A stretch of DNA of 64,000 bases from Candidatus Pantoea edessiphila (GTDB lineage Bacteria > Pseudomonadota > Gammaproteobacteria > Enterobacterales > Enterobacteriaceae), in contig NZ_PDKU01000001.1 of the NCBI RefSeq assembly GCF_002933355.1, positions 186,001 through 250,000 on the forward strand. Reading direction: 5' to 3'. Of this stretch, positions 1 to 11,325 are shown piece by piece. The first letter of the stretch is position 1, and every line of letters starts with the position of its first letter. The translations under genes were made by a program, and so were the position numbers. Below the pieces are notes generated by a model. It was not told where the DNA came from. It worked only from the letters and a program-made list of their open reading frames with translations, and did not search any database.

Positions 1-479
1 TATTTATCTTATTTCTTAACAAGAATATATGAACTAATATGACAATATTACTGTAATTTAACAATGAATTAATAATAATTAAGGTTTGATTTTACTTGCC
101 TAGAAGTTATTAATATCTCTTTAATTACCGAATTGTTCAAATGATTATTATTTATAACGTATAAATGAATATGTTTATTAAATATCTTAAATGTTAAGTT
201 AGGAAGTTATACACGTAATGTTGATTGTATTTAAAATTTCGATTTAAAATATGTAATATTAATTATTATTAATTATTATAAAAATATTTAATACATCAGT
301 TCTTATCTTAATAATTGTTTATTTGTATTTAAAAAACTAATTTCTATTGATTTTATATGTAAATAATATATCTTATATCAACACGAAAATTTGATTATTT
401 AAAATTAATATCAGTTTGTTGATTTTTTAAATTAAATTATGTTATTCATTTATTTATATTTTTAAATGGGATAAAAATA
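1..479. other. Gene-less AT-rich spacer
   Basis: No reading frame with a recognisable protein, RNA gene or strong hairpin was seen on either strand. It is the upstream region of sohB and presumably holds its promoter, but in sequence this A+T-rich I cannot single out one -35/-10 pair with confidence. Confidence 0.6.
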
Positions 480-1493
480 ATGAACTTTTTATTAAATTAT
501 GGACTTTTTTTGACAAAGTTGATAACAGTAATAGTTATTATGTTTACAGTAATATTAATCTTTATAAGTGGAACTTTAAGAAAAAAACATACTAACGGTC
601 AACTTCACATAACAAATTTAAGTGAAGATTATCAACAAATGAAAAAAGATTTGCAATTAGCTAAATTGTCATTACAAGAAAAAAAAAATTGGTTAAAGAA
701 TGAAAAAAAAGAAAAAAAGAAGATATTAAAATTAGAAAAAATAGCTACAAAAAAAGGTGAAATAATAAAATCTAAACCAGCAATGTACGTTATTGATTTC
801 AAAGGTAGTATAGATGCTAAAGAAGTTGATTCTTTGAGAAGAGAAGTTTCTGCAATATTATCCGTAAATCATGTTAATGATGAAATCTTAATTCGTTTAG
901 AGAGTTCTGGTGGAGTGGTAAATGGTTATGGTTTGGCAGCTTCTCAACTGCAACGCATTAGGGATTGTGGTTTACGTGTTACTGTGGCTGTAGATAAAGT
1001 AGCAGCTAGTGGTGGCTATATGATGGCATGTGTGGCTCATCATATTATCGCAGCACCTTTTTCCGTTCTCGGTTCTGTAGGTGTAGTTGCACAAATTCCT
1101 AATTTTAACCGTTTATTGAAACATAATAATGTCGATGTAGAGCTTTATACTGCAGGAAAGTATAAACGTACTTTAACCTTGTTTGGAGAAAATACAAATG
1201 AAGGCCGTAGGAAATTTCAAGATGAAATAAATAAAACACATATACTATTTAAAGATTTTGTTCATAAAATGCGTCCTACAGTTAATATAGATAGTATATC
1301 AACAGGAGAACACTGGTATGGTAATCATGCAATAGAATTAGGTTTAGTCGATGAAATAGGTACTAGTGATGATTTTATTATTAAAGCTATGGATAAATTT
1401 AATGTTATAGGGGTAAGTTATATAAAAAAACGTAGTAAAATGTTTGATTATTTTATGGAAGTTAAAAATATTGTACAAACATATTTTTTCTAG
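480..1493 (+). CDS. sohB: SohB, inner-membrane S49 family serine peptidase
   Basis: Signal-peptide-peptidase-like (SppA/protease IV) membrane protease. A hydrophobic segment lies at about residues 12-30 and a lysine/glutamate-rich, probably coiled stretch at 50-95, followed by the S49 domain. The nucleophile is Ser177 in the ASGGYMMA motif and the general base is Lys229 in AGKYKRTL. The 52-residue spacing equals that of the Ser/Lys dyad in this family, so the enzyme looks active. At 337 residues it is slightly shorter than E. coli SohB (about 349), having lost the C-terminal tail. It is followed by topA, as in E. coli, but yciN, which lies between them there, is missing. The cellular substrate of SohB is not firmly known. 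Confidence 0.94.
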   Translation: MNFLLNYGLFLTKLITVIVIMFTVILIFISGTLRKKHTNGQLHITNLSEDYQQMKKDLQLAKLSLQEKKNWLKNEKKEKKKILKLEKIATKKGEIIKSKPAMYVIDFKGSIDAKEVDSLRREVSAILSVNHVNDEILIRLESSGGVVNGYGLAASQLQRIRDCGLRVTVAVDKVAASGGYMMACVAHHIIAAPFSVLGSVGVVAQIPNFNRLLKHNNVDVELYTAGKYKRTLTLFGENTNEGRRKFQDEINKTHILFKDFVHKMRPTVNIDSISTGEHWYGNHAIELGLVDEIGTSDDFIIKAMDKFNVIGVSYIKKRSKMFDYFMEVKNIVQTYFF

Positions 1494-1867
1494 ATTTATG
1501 GAATCATGTTAAAATATTTTTTGAATATGATACTTTATGTACAAATTTTATTATGATATTTTTTATTTTAATAATGATTAATTTCATATAAAATGTTTTT
1601 ATAAAATCAGTTTACTATATTCATTAAGTTATATTATCATCTTACGTTTATGCTTAATGCAAATTGTATTTTAGATCTAAATAAAATAAATATTTATATT
1701 ATTTAAATAAATACATATAGTTTGAATTTGAGATTAATTATAAATATTAATAATTACTTTAATGTAGTATTTTAAATACGTGTCATTATGCATTTAATTG
1801 TTAAGAGAAAAATTTTAAATATATGATTCTGTAATGGATAGAAATTTTTATTTAGGTATCATTAAAT
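1494..1867. other. sohB-topA spacer, no gene seen
   Basis: About 370 bases of A+T-rich sequence between two genes on the plus strand. E. coli has the small gene yciN here; I found no remnant of it. topA transcription probably starts in this spacer, but no promoter stands out. Confidence 0.5.
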
Positions 1868-4444
1868 ATGAGTAAGACACTTGTTATTGTAGAATCGCCA
1901 GCAAAAGCTAGGACAATTAATCAATACCTTAACAGCGATTATATAGTAAAGTCTAGCATAGGTCATATTAGAGATTTGCCAAAAAGTAATAATAAAAATA
2001 AGGTTGTTTTAAATGCAAAAAAAAGTAAAAAAAATAAATTAGATAAAAAAACAGCTCTTATAAAACGTATGGGAATTGATCCTTATAACGATTGGAAGGC
2101 TGATTATCAAATCATTCCTGGCAAAGAAAAAATTGTTGCAGAATTAAAAACACTAGCTAAAAAAGTTGATAAAATTTATCTTGCAACAGATCTTGATCGT
2201 GAAGGTGAGGCTATTGCTTGGCATTTGCAAGAAATCATTGGTAATAATGATAAATTCAGTCGTATAATATTTAACGAAATTACAAAAAATAAAATTTTAA
2301 AAGCTTTTGAAAATCCTGTTAAATTAAATATTAATAAAGTATATGCCCAGCAAGCACGTCGTTTTATGGATCGTATTGTAGGTTATATGCTTTCTCCCTT
2401 ATTGTGGAAAAAAATTGCTCGTGGATTATCTGCAGGTAGAGTACAATCGGTAGTTGTTCGATTAATAGTAGAGCGAGAACACAAAATCAAAACATTTGTT
2501 CCTAAGGAATTTTGGAAAACAAGAGGTAACTTTGTAACTTTAAAAAATGAAGAACTACAAATGGAAGTTACTCATTTCAACAAAGAAGTTTTCTCTCCTA
2601 TTAATCAGATAGATATAGAAAAACATATTAAAATATTAGAACAATTATCTTATAAAATTATTAATAAAGAGAGAAAAACAACTTATCTTAAAGCTCCCGC
2701 ACCTTATATTACTTCTACATTGCAGCAAGATGCTAATATACATTTAGGATTTAGCGTTAAAAAAACTATGCTAATTGCACAACGTTTATATGAAGCTGGT
2801 CACATAACTTATATGCGAACTGATTCTACTAGTATAAGTAAAGAAGCGATAGAAAATGTTCGTAATTACATTAAAACACGATTTGGTGAAATATATCTTC
2901 CAAAATATCATATAAATTATTGCAATAAACAAAACTCTCAAGAAGCTCATGAAGCAATTAGACCATCTAACATTGAATTATTATTGGATGATTTAGAAAC
3001 AATAGAACCAGAAGCAAAAAAATTATATAAATTAATATGGCATCAGTTTATTGCATGTCAAATGATGCAAGCTTGTTATGAATTAATTACTATAACAGCA
3101 ACAGCTGGACAATATAGGTTACAGTCTAAATCAAGAAAATTAGATTTTGACGGATGGCTAAGAATATTACCAAATAGGAAACATGAAAGTCATAAAATAA
3201 TTGATGTTAATATTGGTGATATTATTAATCTTAAAAAATTAATACCAAGCCAGCATTTTACAAAACCATTACCAAGATTCAATGAAGCATCTTTAGTAAA
3301 AGAATTAGAGAAACTTAATATAGGACGTCCATCTACTTATTCAACGATAATTTCTACTATTCAAGAACGTGGATATATAAAAATTGAAAATAATCGCTTT
3401 TATGTTGAAAAAATAGGAAAAATAGTAACTGATTCCTTAAAAAGAAATTTTCATGAATTGATAAGTTATGATTTCAGTGCTCAAATGGAAAATACTCTTG
3501 ATCAAATTGCAAATAATCAAGTGGAATGGAAAACAGTACTTAATACGTTTTTTAATAATTTTATTAAACAGTTTAATATAGCAGAAAAGAATCCTTTAGA
3601 AGGAGGTATGCAGTTAAATAATATAGTATTAATCTCAATTAATTGTTCAATTTGTGGTCGAATGATGGGTATTCGTACTGGAAGCACAGGAGTATTTTTA
3701 GGATGTTCAGGTTATTCACTAACCTTAAAAAATCGTTGTAAAAACACTATTAATCTAATATTAGAAAACGAAATAATAAATGTTGAAAAACAAAAAAATA
3801 TTGAAATTAACAATAATATGATTAATAAATACTGTCAAAAATGTAATACACCTATGGATTGTTATATAACAACTAATAGCAAATATAAAATTTACATCTG
3901 TGGCAATAATCCAAGATGTGATGGATATAATATTGAAAAAGGTCAGTTCTATATTAAAGGAATCGAGCAGTTAATAATAAATTGTGAAAAATGTGGTTCT
4001 AAGATGGATTTAAAATTAGGGCGTTTTGGTAAATATATGAGTTGCATTAGTTGTAAAAATATACGTAAAATTCTAAAAGATGGTAATATTGCTCCACCTG
4101 CTGAAGATCCAGTCCCATTACCTGAATTACTTTGTAAAAAATCAAATGATTATTTCGTATTACGCAATAGTGCTACTGGAGTATTCCTTTCAGCAAGTAC
4201 TTTTCCTAAATTACGTGAAACTAGAGCACCTTTAGTAGAAGAGTTAAAGCGTTTTAGCGACCGGTTACCCAGCAGTTTACAATATCTTGCTGATGCACCA
4301 TCCACTGATCCAGAAGGAAATAAAACAGTAATACGATACAGTTATAATAAAAAACAACAGTATGTAAGTTCCAAGAAAAAAGGTAAAATAACTAATTGGA
4401 GCGCTTTTTATACACAAGGTAAATGGCAAGAAAATAAAAATTAA
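1868..4444 (+). CDS. topA: DNA topoisomerase I (type IA)
   Basis: Relaxes negatively supercoiled DNA through a 5'-phosphotyrosine intermediate. The TOPRIM domain is at the N terminus ([13 protein letters not shown]; acidic triad Asp108, Asp110, Glu112 in TDLDREGE). The catalytic tyrosine is Tyr315 in [11 protein letters not shown]. The C-terminal third keeps several Cys-rich zinc ribbons ([12 protein letters not shown]...CGNNPRC, CEKC...CISC), then a basic tail. Length 858 against 865 in E. coli, so it is complete including the zinc-binding region that small genomes often shorten. cysB follows on the same strand, as in E. coli. Confidence 0.97.
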   Translation: MSKTLVIVESPAKARTINQYLNSDYIVKSSIGHIRDLPKSNNKNKVVLNAKKSKKNKLDKKTALIKRMGIDPYNDWKADYQIIPGKEKIVAELKTLAKKVDKIYLATDLDREGEAIAWHLQEIIGNNDKFSRIIFNEITKNKILKAFENPVKLNINKVYAQQARRFMDRIVGYMLSPLLWKKIARGLSAGRVQSVVVRLIVEREHKIKTFVPKEFWKTRGNFVTLKNEELQMEVTHFNKEVFSPINQIDIEKHIKILEQLSYKIINKERKTTYLKAPAPYITSTLQQDANIHLGFSVKKTMLIAQRLYEAGHITYMRTDSTSISKEAIENVRNYIKTRFGEIYLPKYHINYCNKQNSQEAHEAIRPSNIELLLDDLETIEPEAKKLYKLIWHQFIACQMMQACYELITITATAGQYRLQSKSRKLDFDGWLRILPNRKHESHKIIDVNIGDIINLKKLIPSQHFTKPLPRFNEASLVKELEKLNIGRPSTYSTIISTIQERGYIKIENNRFYVEKIGKIVTDSLKRNFHELISYDFSAQMENTLDQIANNQVEWKTVLNTFFNNFIKQFNIAEKNPLEGGMQLNNIVLISINCSICGRMMGIRTGSTGVFLGCSGYSLTLKNRCKNTINLILENEIINVEKQKNIEINNNMINKYCQKCNTPMDCYITTNSKYKIYICGNNPRCDGYNIEKGQFYIKGIEQLIINCEKCGSKMDLKLGRFGKYMSCISCKNIRKILKDGNIAPPAEDPVPLPELLCKKSNDYFVLRNSATGVFLSASTFPKLRETRAPLVEELKRFSDRLPSSLQYLADAPSTDPEGNKTVIRYSYNKKQQYVSSKKKGKITNWSAFYTQGKWQENKN

Positions 4445-4475
4445 TTATTTCAATATAAAAATAGATTTTAAATAT

Positions 4476-4503
4476 CATTTTTACGTAATTAAATGTAAAA
4501 ATG
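4476..4503. repeat. Inverted repeat between topA and cysB
   Basis: Perfect 9-bp arms (CATTTTTAC and GTAAAAATG) flank a 10-nt loop, 31 nt after the topA stop. No T-run follows on the plus strand, so it may be a weak terminator, an mRNA-end stabilising hairpin or chance in AT-rich DNA. Confidence 0.35.
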
Positions 4504-4609
4504 CGCTCTGTATTTATATATAAAATAATATATTAATTATGATTTAATTTCTAATAAATTGATTGTAATATTATTTCTAATATATATTATCTTTAATAAT
4601 TCATATTAG

Positions 4610-5638
<1,029 letters not shown>

Positions 5639-5725
5639 TTAAATTACATATATCTATTTTAAATGTTGGAATAACAGATGTTTTGCAAAAAATTAGTTTA
5701 TAATAGTTCTAAATAAAATCAGTAT

Positions 5726-5776
5726 TATAACTAGCTTTTTCATATTCATTAAGAAAAGCTAGTTATATATTTTTTT
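5726..5776 (+). terminator. Rho-independent terminator after cysB
   Basis: Stem of 14 bp (5726-5739 with 5754-5767, core TAACTAGCTTTT / AAAAGCTAGTTA), a 14-nt loop, then seven Ts at 5770-5776. It lies 88 bases after the cysB stop and in the right direction. It is one of the clearest terminators in the window. Confidence 0.85.
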
Positions 5777-6742
5777 GATTAAAGGTAATCTTATATTAAA
5801 ATATTACTAACCATAGGTTATATTAGCACAAATTTTGTCTAAAATTATAGCGTTTTAAGAAGTAATTTTTATTTTTTAAAAATGGTAACAAAAATTAAAA
5901 ACTAATATTTTTAGTAAGATGTACTATCAATTTATTTTAAATTATTTTTAAAAACAGTAAGATATTTTATATGTTTAATATAAATAGTTATAAAATATTA
6001 AAAATCGATTGATTTTCCATTAAGATATGTAATATAAAATTTAAGAGATTCATTGATAAAATCTTTTTTAATAAAAACATTTAAATAGAAAATATCGATT
6101 TTATATTTTATCATTAAAAATGAACATAAATATAATAAACATTAGTATTATCTTGAGATAAAAATATTTTTATTTAGTGTATTAATTTGTAATACTATTG
6201 AAGTGCATTACAGGTATATCAAGCGGCTTATACTATTCACAAAATCACGTTTAATAAAGAATTTTACTTTAATTATTTATATTAATTATGATAGATCTAA
6301 TAGATTTTATAAAATAAAAAATGTAGATATTAACTAAATTGAAAATCTAATTTACTAGATTATCAATAGAAACATTTTCTAACATTAAATCTTCAATAAT
6401 AACTTGCTATAATAGCTGCAATATAAATAAATAATAATTATTTTCGTAATGATATTTTTTCTGAGAAACACCTGTTTTCTATAAGATAAAATTTTTGAAT
6501 AATCATAAAAAATATAATTTTTACTGTAAAAAATCGATCATAACTAATTTGCTGATTAACATTATAATAACCTAAATTATGAATAGTTATTTTTAATAAC
6601 ATTTCGAAAAAATACTTACCCTTTTAATTTAATTAGAATAAGGATTTTAATCCCTCAAGCATTTAAGATAATTATTACAATTGTTAACTTTTAAACCATC
6701 TACAAACAGAATGATAAATTAAATAATAGTAAATTATTATTT
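5777..6742. other. Large gene-less region where E. coli has acnA
   Basis: Nearly 1 kb of A+T-rich DNA with stops in all frames and no RNA gene seen. In E. coli the aconitase gene acnA lies between cysB and ribA. This spacer is the expected place for its decayed remains, but I could not recognise any aconitase-like peptide. Confidence 0.5.
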
Positions 6743-7336
6743 TTAGGATTTTGTAAATAAATGTCCCATTTTTTTTGCTTTAGTATCAAGATAATACGAG
6801 TTTTTAGGATTTCTACCAACAACTAAAGGTACTCTTTCAATAACATTGATTCCACACTGTGTTAAAATTTCCACTTTTCTCGGATTATTAGTTAGCAATC
6901 TTATTGTACTAATACCTAGTAGTTTAAACATATCTGAACAAATCGTGAAATCTCTTTCATCTGCACTAAAACCTAGATGATGATTTGCTTCTACAGTGTC
7001 ATAACCTTTATCTTGTAATGAATAAGCAAGAATTTTATTTAATAATCCAATATTGCGACCTTCCTGACGGTGATATAGTAAGATACCTGCGTTTTCTTCA
7101 GCAATAGCATTTAATGCTGATGTTAATTGGAAACCACAGTCACAACGAAGACTAAAAAATGCATCTCCAGTCAAACATTCTGAATGTATTCTAGCAAGTA
7201 TTGAATTCTTATTACTAATATTACCAAACACTAATGCAATATGATTATGACCTGTTGATAATTCTTCAAAACCCACTATAAGAAAATCTCCCCATATTGT
7301 TGGTAATTTGGCTTCTGTCACTCGTTTAAGCTGCAT
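6743..7336 (-). CDS. ribA: GTP cyclohydrolase II
   Basis: First enzyme of riboflavin synthesis: converts GTP to 2,5-diamino-6-ribosylamino-4-pyrimidinone 5'-phosphate, formate and pyrophosphate. Zinc ligands Cys54, Cys65 and Cys67 sit in [17 protein letters not shown], and the catalytic stretch [15 protein letters not shown] is present. Length 197 against 196 in E. coli, a stand-alone RibA not fused to RibB. It is transcribed divergently from pgpB. With ribE at 25.7 kb it shows that the riboflavin route is kept. Confidence 0.96.
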   Translation of the reverse strand: MQLKRVTEAKLPTIWGDFLIVGFEELSTGHNHIALVFGNISNKNSILARIHSECLTGDAFFSLRCDCGFQLTSALNAIAEENAGILLYHRQEGRNIGLLNKILAYSLQDKGYDTVEANHHLGFSADERDFTICSDMFKLLGISTIRLLTNNPRKVEILTQCGINVIERVPLVVGRNPKNSYYLDTKAKKMGHLFTKS

Positions 7337-7519
7337 TTAACTCTCCAAAAAACTCATAATAAAATGAACTACTCATATAACCATTTATATGGTATCTTAT
7401 TTTTATATAATCTCCTAACTTAAATAGAAAACATAAAATTCATAAAAAATTTTATTCTTCATTTATTAAATGACATAACTTTATTAGGTTAACCATCTCT
7501 TTTTTTACAAGGAAAAACG

Positions 7520-8248
7520 GTGTTTAAAATTTTTCGTCATACTACGTTAGGAATGTTATTATTATTAGTGGTACCATTAATATTCTGGTTATCAGATTGG
7601 CATTGGCATCCTTATAAAAGCGCTATAACACTAAAGTGGATATTTTTGATAATGGAAACTGTTACTAGTCCATGGGTAATTTTGACTAATTTGATATTAA
7701 ATACCTGGATATTTAAATGTTTACATTCCAAAGCAAAAATCTTATTAAAATTATTTTGTATAATTAATATTATAATTATTGCTGGTCAACAAATTAAATC
7801 TTTTGTAAAATGTAAATCCCAGGAACCACGTCCTTATATAATATGGTTAGAACATCATTACGGATTAAATATTCATAATTTTTATTTATTAAAAAATAAA
7901 GAGCGTAGTGAAATAGTATCAAATTTACTTAATTCTAATCAAATATTACCTGTTTGGCTTAAACGTCACTGGATACATGAAACAGGATATTCACTGCCAT
8001 CAGGACATACTATGTTTGCTAGCAGTTGGGCATTATTGACTATATCGTTATTATGGCCGTATCGATGTTATAAAACAATAGCAATAATATTTATTTGGGC
8101 TTATTTTGTTTCAATAAGTCGTATGTTATTTGGTATGCATTGGATACAAGATCTCATATTAGCCAATATATTAGCTTGGATGTTAGTAAATCTAACAAAC
8201 TACTTAGTAGATTTTAATAAATTATTATCTAATAATGCGAAAATATAG
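7520..8248 (+). CDS. pgpB: PgpB, PAP2-family phosphatidylglycerophosphate / undecaprenyl-pyrophosphate phosphatase
   Basis: Inner-membrane lipid phosphatase that dephosphorylates phosphatidylglycerophosphate, phosphatidate and undecaprenyl pyrophosphate. The three PAP2 signature motifs are present: K-(x)n-RP (KCKSQEPRP), PSGH, and SR-(x)5-H-(x)3-D (SRMLFGMHWIQD). There are about six hydrophobic segments. The start is GTG, with AAGGAA a few bases upstream and the N terminus aligned with E. coli. 242 residues against 254, with the polar C-terminal tail shortened. E. coli lapA and lapB, which follow pgpB there, are gone. Confidence 0.93.
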   Translation: MFKIFRHTTLGMLLLLVVPLIFWLSDWHWHPYKSAITLKWIFLIMETVTSPWVILTNLILNTWIFKCLHSKAKILLKLFCIINIIIIAGQQIKSFVKCKSQEPRPYIIWLEHHYGLNIHNFYLLKNKERSEIVSNLLNSNQILPVWLKRHWIHETGYSLPSGHTMFASSWALLTISLLWPYRCYKTIAIIFIWAYFVSISRMLFGMHWIQDLILANILAWMLVNLTNYLVDFNKLLSNNAKI

Positions 8249-8268
8249 ATAAAATTATTAATTAAAAT

Positions 8269-8291
8269 TTGAAAAAATATTATTTTTTCAA
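8269..8291 (+). terminator. AT-rich hairpin after pgpB, possible terminator
   Basis: Perfect 10-bp arms (TTGAAAAAAT and ATTTTTTCAA) with a 3-nt loop, 20 bases after the pgpB stop. The T-run lies inside the 3' arm and the stem is nearly all A-T, so its strength as a terminator is uncertain. Confidence 0.4.
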
Positions 8292-8514
8292 TAAAAAATG
8301 AAAATAAGTTTATTTTATAGTTAGCATTTCAATTATTCATTACTATTGTTATTTTTAAAACACTTATATTTTGTATTAATTATGATTATTTAACATACAG
8401 AAAATTTTATTGCACTTAAGGTAAGTATCATGATAATTTATTTTTATACTCTAATAATTGTATAGTTATTTATAAGATATATTATGAATTAATAAATAGC
8501 TATCATATTAAATT

Positions 8515-9252
8515 GTGATAAATATTAATAATATGATGCAATCAAAAAATAATAAATCTCAAATATTGATTTTAGCTCTTAATTTTAATAATTTAACAAA
8601 AACATTCAAACTAGTTGATGAAATAAATCCCAATACTTGCCATTTAAAGATAGGAAAAGAAATGTTCACATTATTTGGACCTTCTTTAGTCAAAGAGCTG
8701 CAGAAAAGAAATTTTTCTATTTTCCTAGATTTAAAATTTCATGATATTCCTAGTACAACTGCATATGCTATTGCTGCAGCAGCAGATCTTGGTGTCTGGA
8801 TGTTAAACGTTCATGCGATTGGTGGAGTTCGTATGATGATAGCTGCAAAAAATGCTCTATTACCTTTAGGAAAAGATGCACCTCGTTTGGTTGCTGTTAC
8901 CATACTAACTAGTATGGATACAAATGATTTAAAAAAATTAGGTATTTTTTCTTCTCCTGCAGAACAAGCAGAAAGATTACTCAAGTTAACGAAAGAATGT
9001 GGTTTAGACGGTGTAGTGTGTTCTGCTCATGAAGCAAAACGTTTTAGACAAATTACTAATAGTAATTTCATATTAATAGCTCCAGGTATTCGTCCTATAG
9101 GAAGCAATAAAAATGATCAAATACGTATAATGACTCCTCAACAAGCAAAAAAAGAAGGTATTAATTACCTAGTAATAGGAAGACCAATAACTCAATCTGT
9201 TAATCCCATTAAAACTTTAAATTCTATTATAAATGATCTAAAAAATATTTGA
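8515..9252 (+). CDS. pyrF: Orotidine-5'-phosphate decarboxylase
   Basis: Last step of UMP synthesis: decarboxylates OMP. The family's catalytic signature is in [12 protein letters not shown] (Asp-x-Lys-x-x-Asp), with the phosphate-binding loop near TPGIRP-like APGIRPIGS and the C-terminal IGRPITQS. With a GTG start it is 245 residues, as in E. coli. ATG codons six and seven codons later are alternatives, and none of the three has a good ribosome-binding site. It is convergent with rnb. In E. coli yciH follows pyrF and is absent here. Confidence 0.95.
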   Translation: MININNMMQSKNNKSQILILALNFNNLTKTFKLVDEINPNTCHLKIGKEMFTLFGPSLVKELQKRNFSIFLDLKFHDIPSTTAYAIAAAADLGVWMLNVHAIGGVRMMIAAKNALLPLGKDAPRLVAVTILTSMDTNDLKKLGIFSSPAEQAERLLKLTKECGLDGVVCSAHEAKRFRQITNSNFILIAPGIRPIGSNKNDQIRIMTPQQAKKEGINYLVIGRPITQSVNPIKTLNSIINDLKNI

Positions 9253-9259
9253 TTTGATA

Positions 9260-9292
9260 CGATTTATATTTATTAAGAATAAATATATATCG
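9260..9292. terminator. Long hairpin between convergent pyrF and rnb
   Basis: Two 15-nt arms pair at 14 of 15 positions around a 3-nt AAG loop. It lies 7 bases after pyrF and 16 bases before the rnb stop. Its place between convergent genes suggests a shared bidirectional terminator, although no clean T-run follows on either strand. Confidence 0.5.
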
Positions 9293-9308
9293 AAACTTAT
9301 ATTTAATC

Positions 9309-11246
9309 TTAATGAATTGGGCGTGCTTCTATAATGCGTTTGTTTAAACATACTTTTGTGATAGTTATATCTATAATATCAGTTACACGATAGATTATTT
9401 TACCTTTAACTTTTAGTATTCCATATTCTTGATTACATATTAACTCATCACGTACTGTATGAATAAATCCAACTGGAATAAAAGCTGTAGCTCCGTTATC
9501 TATTAACTTTACTCGCATACCGCTGCGAGAAATATGAACAATTTCAGTTCTAAATTTATGTTTACTGTTAGCAAACTTTGATAAATAACAAGCATATAAC
9601 CAATCTCCAATATCTTTTTCAGCTATACGATTTAATCGTTTACGTTCACTAATCTTAGTGATTAATTTGTTATCAGGACATTCAATTTTCTTACCAAGAA
9701 TTATTGCTTTTAATAATCTATGATTTAGCATATCAGTAAATTTACGCATAGGAGACGTCCAAGTTGCATAATCTTCAAGACCTAAACCAAAATGGGGACC
9801 TGGTTTAGTACTAATTTCAGCAAAGGATTGGAAACGTCTTAATCTGTTATTCAGCAATTGTGTAGGTTGATTATCTAATTTACGACGCAATAATCGAAAA
9901 CCATCTAAGGTAGTAATATCTTTAGCATTAACTGTAATACCATGTGCAGCTAAAATTGTAACAGCTTGTTCAATGTTATTCGAATCAAATCCTAAATGTA
10001 TGTTATAAATACCAAAACCTAATTTTTCACGTAATATTTTTCCTGCACACATATTAGCTAAAATCATAGATTCTTCTACAATATGATTAGCAGTTCTACG
10101 TAGCTCCGAAATTATTTCTAATACTTCTCCTTTTTCACTAATTAAAAATTTGTAATCTAAACGATCTTTAAACACAAGTGCATAAGTTTTTCTCCATTGA
10201 TTACGTATTAAATATAAACGATATAACAGACGAATTTGATTCGCAATATTAATATCTATAGGCTTCCATGTTCCAATGTTTTCCAACCAATCAGAAACTT
10301 CATTATAAGCTAATTTAGCCTTAGATTTTATCCATGCAGCAAAAAAATTAATATCTTCTAAATTACCTTCTTTAGTTACAATAACACTGCAAGCTAATAC
10401 TGGACGTTTAATGTTAGGACGTAAAGAACAAATATCATCAGATATTTGACGTGGCAACATAGGTATGTTAAATCCTGGTAAATAATTGGTAAAACCACGT
10501 TTAGAGGCGATAATATCTAATTGACTACCCACGGCAATATATGAAGTAGGATCAGCAATAGCAATAGTAAGATGTAAATGGCCATCAGATAATTCTTTTA
10601 CATAAAGTGCATCATCCATATCTTCAGTACTTATATTGTCAATAGTAATAAAATCCATATCAACTAGATCCTTACGATCTAACTTTTCATCAATCATTTT
10701 ACTTAAACAAATACTTGGCGCTTCACGTTCAAGATTATGACGTGATAACGTTACCCACCATGGAGCATACTGATCATTAGCTTTTACTATAAAATCAGTA
10801 ATGTCAGCACAAAAACCTCGATTTCCTTTTAATGGATGTGAACACATTTTAGCTGCTGCCCAATCACCATTTTGAAAATTACAGCTTGAGTTTTTTATAT
10901 TATGATAATTACAAGGAATTAATTCTGTTAAGAACTGATTATCCGGAAGTATAGAAATAATATTATTTTTTTTATAAATCCGACCTACAAAATGATTTAA
11001 AAATGGTTCAATCAATTTTTGAGGAATTGCTATTTCCTTATCTTCATTGTTATGTATAATCGCAATGATTCTATCACCGTGCATTACTTTCTTCATTTGT
11101 ACTGGAGGAATAAAATAGCTTTTTTGTGCATTAACCTCTAAAAAGCCAAATCCTTTTTCTTTGCGTTTTACTACCCCTTCGACAAAAACAGTTTGTAATT
11201 TTAATTTTTTTTTCAGTTGTATAAGTACTGGATTGTTATGAAACAT
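9309..11246 (-). CDS. rnb: Exoribonuclease II
   Basis: Processive 3'-5' exoribonuclease that degrades single-stranded mRNA. Domain order is as in E. coli RNase II: cold-shock domains to about residue 170, the RNB catalytic domain with the acidic cluster in [12 protein letters not shown] (about 206-217), then a C-terminal S1 domain from about 560. Length 645 against 644. In E. coli rnb lies between the pyrF region and fabI; here the next gene upstream is a YdeP-type oxidoreductase. Confidence 0.96.
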   Translation of the reverse strand: MFHNNPVLIQLKKKLKLQTVFVEGVVKRKEKGFGFLEVNAQKSYFIPPVQMKKVMHGDRIIAIIHNNEDKEIAIPQKLIEPFLNHFVGRIYKKNNIISILPDNQFLTELIPCNYHNIKNSSCNFQNGDWAAAKMCSHPLKGNRGFCADITDFIVKANDQYAPWWVTLSRHNLEREAPSICLSKMIDEKLDRKDLVDMDFITIDNISTEDMDDALYVKELSDGHLHLTIAIADPTSYIAVGSQLDIIASKRGFTNYLPGFNIPMLPRQISDDICSLRPNIKRPVLACSVIVTKEGNLEDINFFAAWIKSKAKLAYNEVSDWLENIGTWKPIDINIANQIRLLYRLYLIRNQWRKTYALVFKDRLDYKFLISEKGEVLEIISELRRTANHIVEESMILANMCAGKILREKLGFGIYNIHLGFDSNNIEQAVTILAAHGITVNAKDITTLDGFRLLRRKLDNQPTQLLNNRLRRFQSFAEISTKPGPHFGLGLEDYATWTSPMRKFTDMLNHRLLKAIILGKKIECPDNKLITKISERKRLNRIAEKDIGDWLYACYLSKFANSKHKFRTEIVHISRSGMRVKLIDNGATAFIPVGFIHTVRDELICNQEYGILKVKGKIIYRVTDIIDITITKVCLNKRIIEARPIH

Positions 11247-11325
11247 AATTTTTTTTAGTTATTATAAAAAAACGATAAATTCAACTTACTATCATTACAA
11301 CAGTAATTTATAAAAACGTTATATT

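Noticed and set aside
5777-6742. CRISPR, IS element or origin in the large gap
   Set aside because: No spaced direct repeats, terminal inverted repeats, transposase fragments or DnaA-box cluster were seen.
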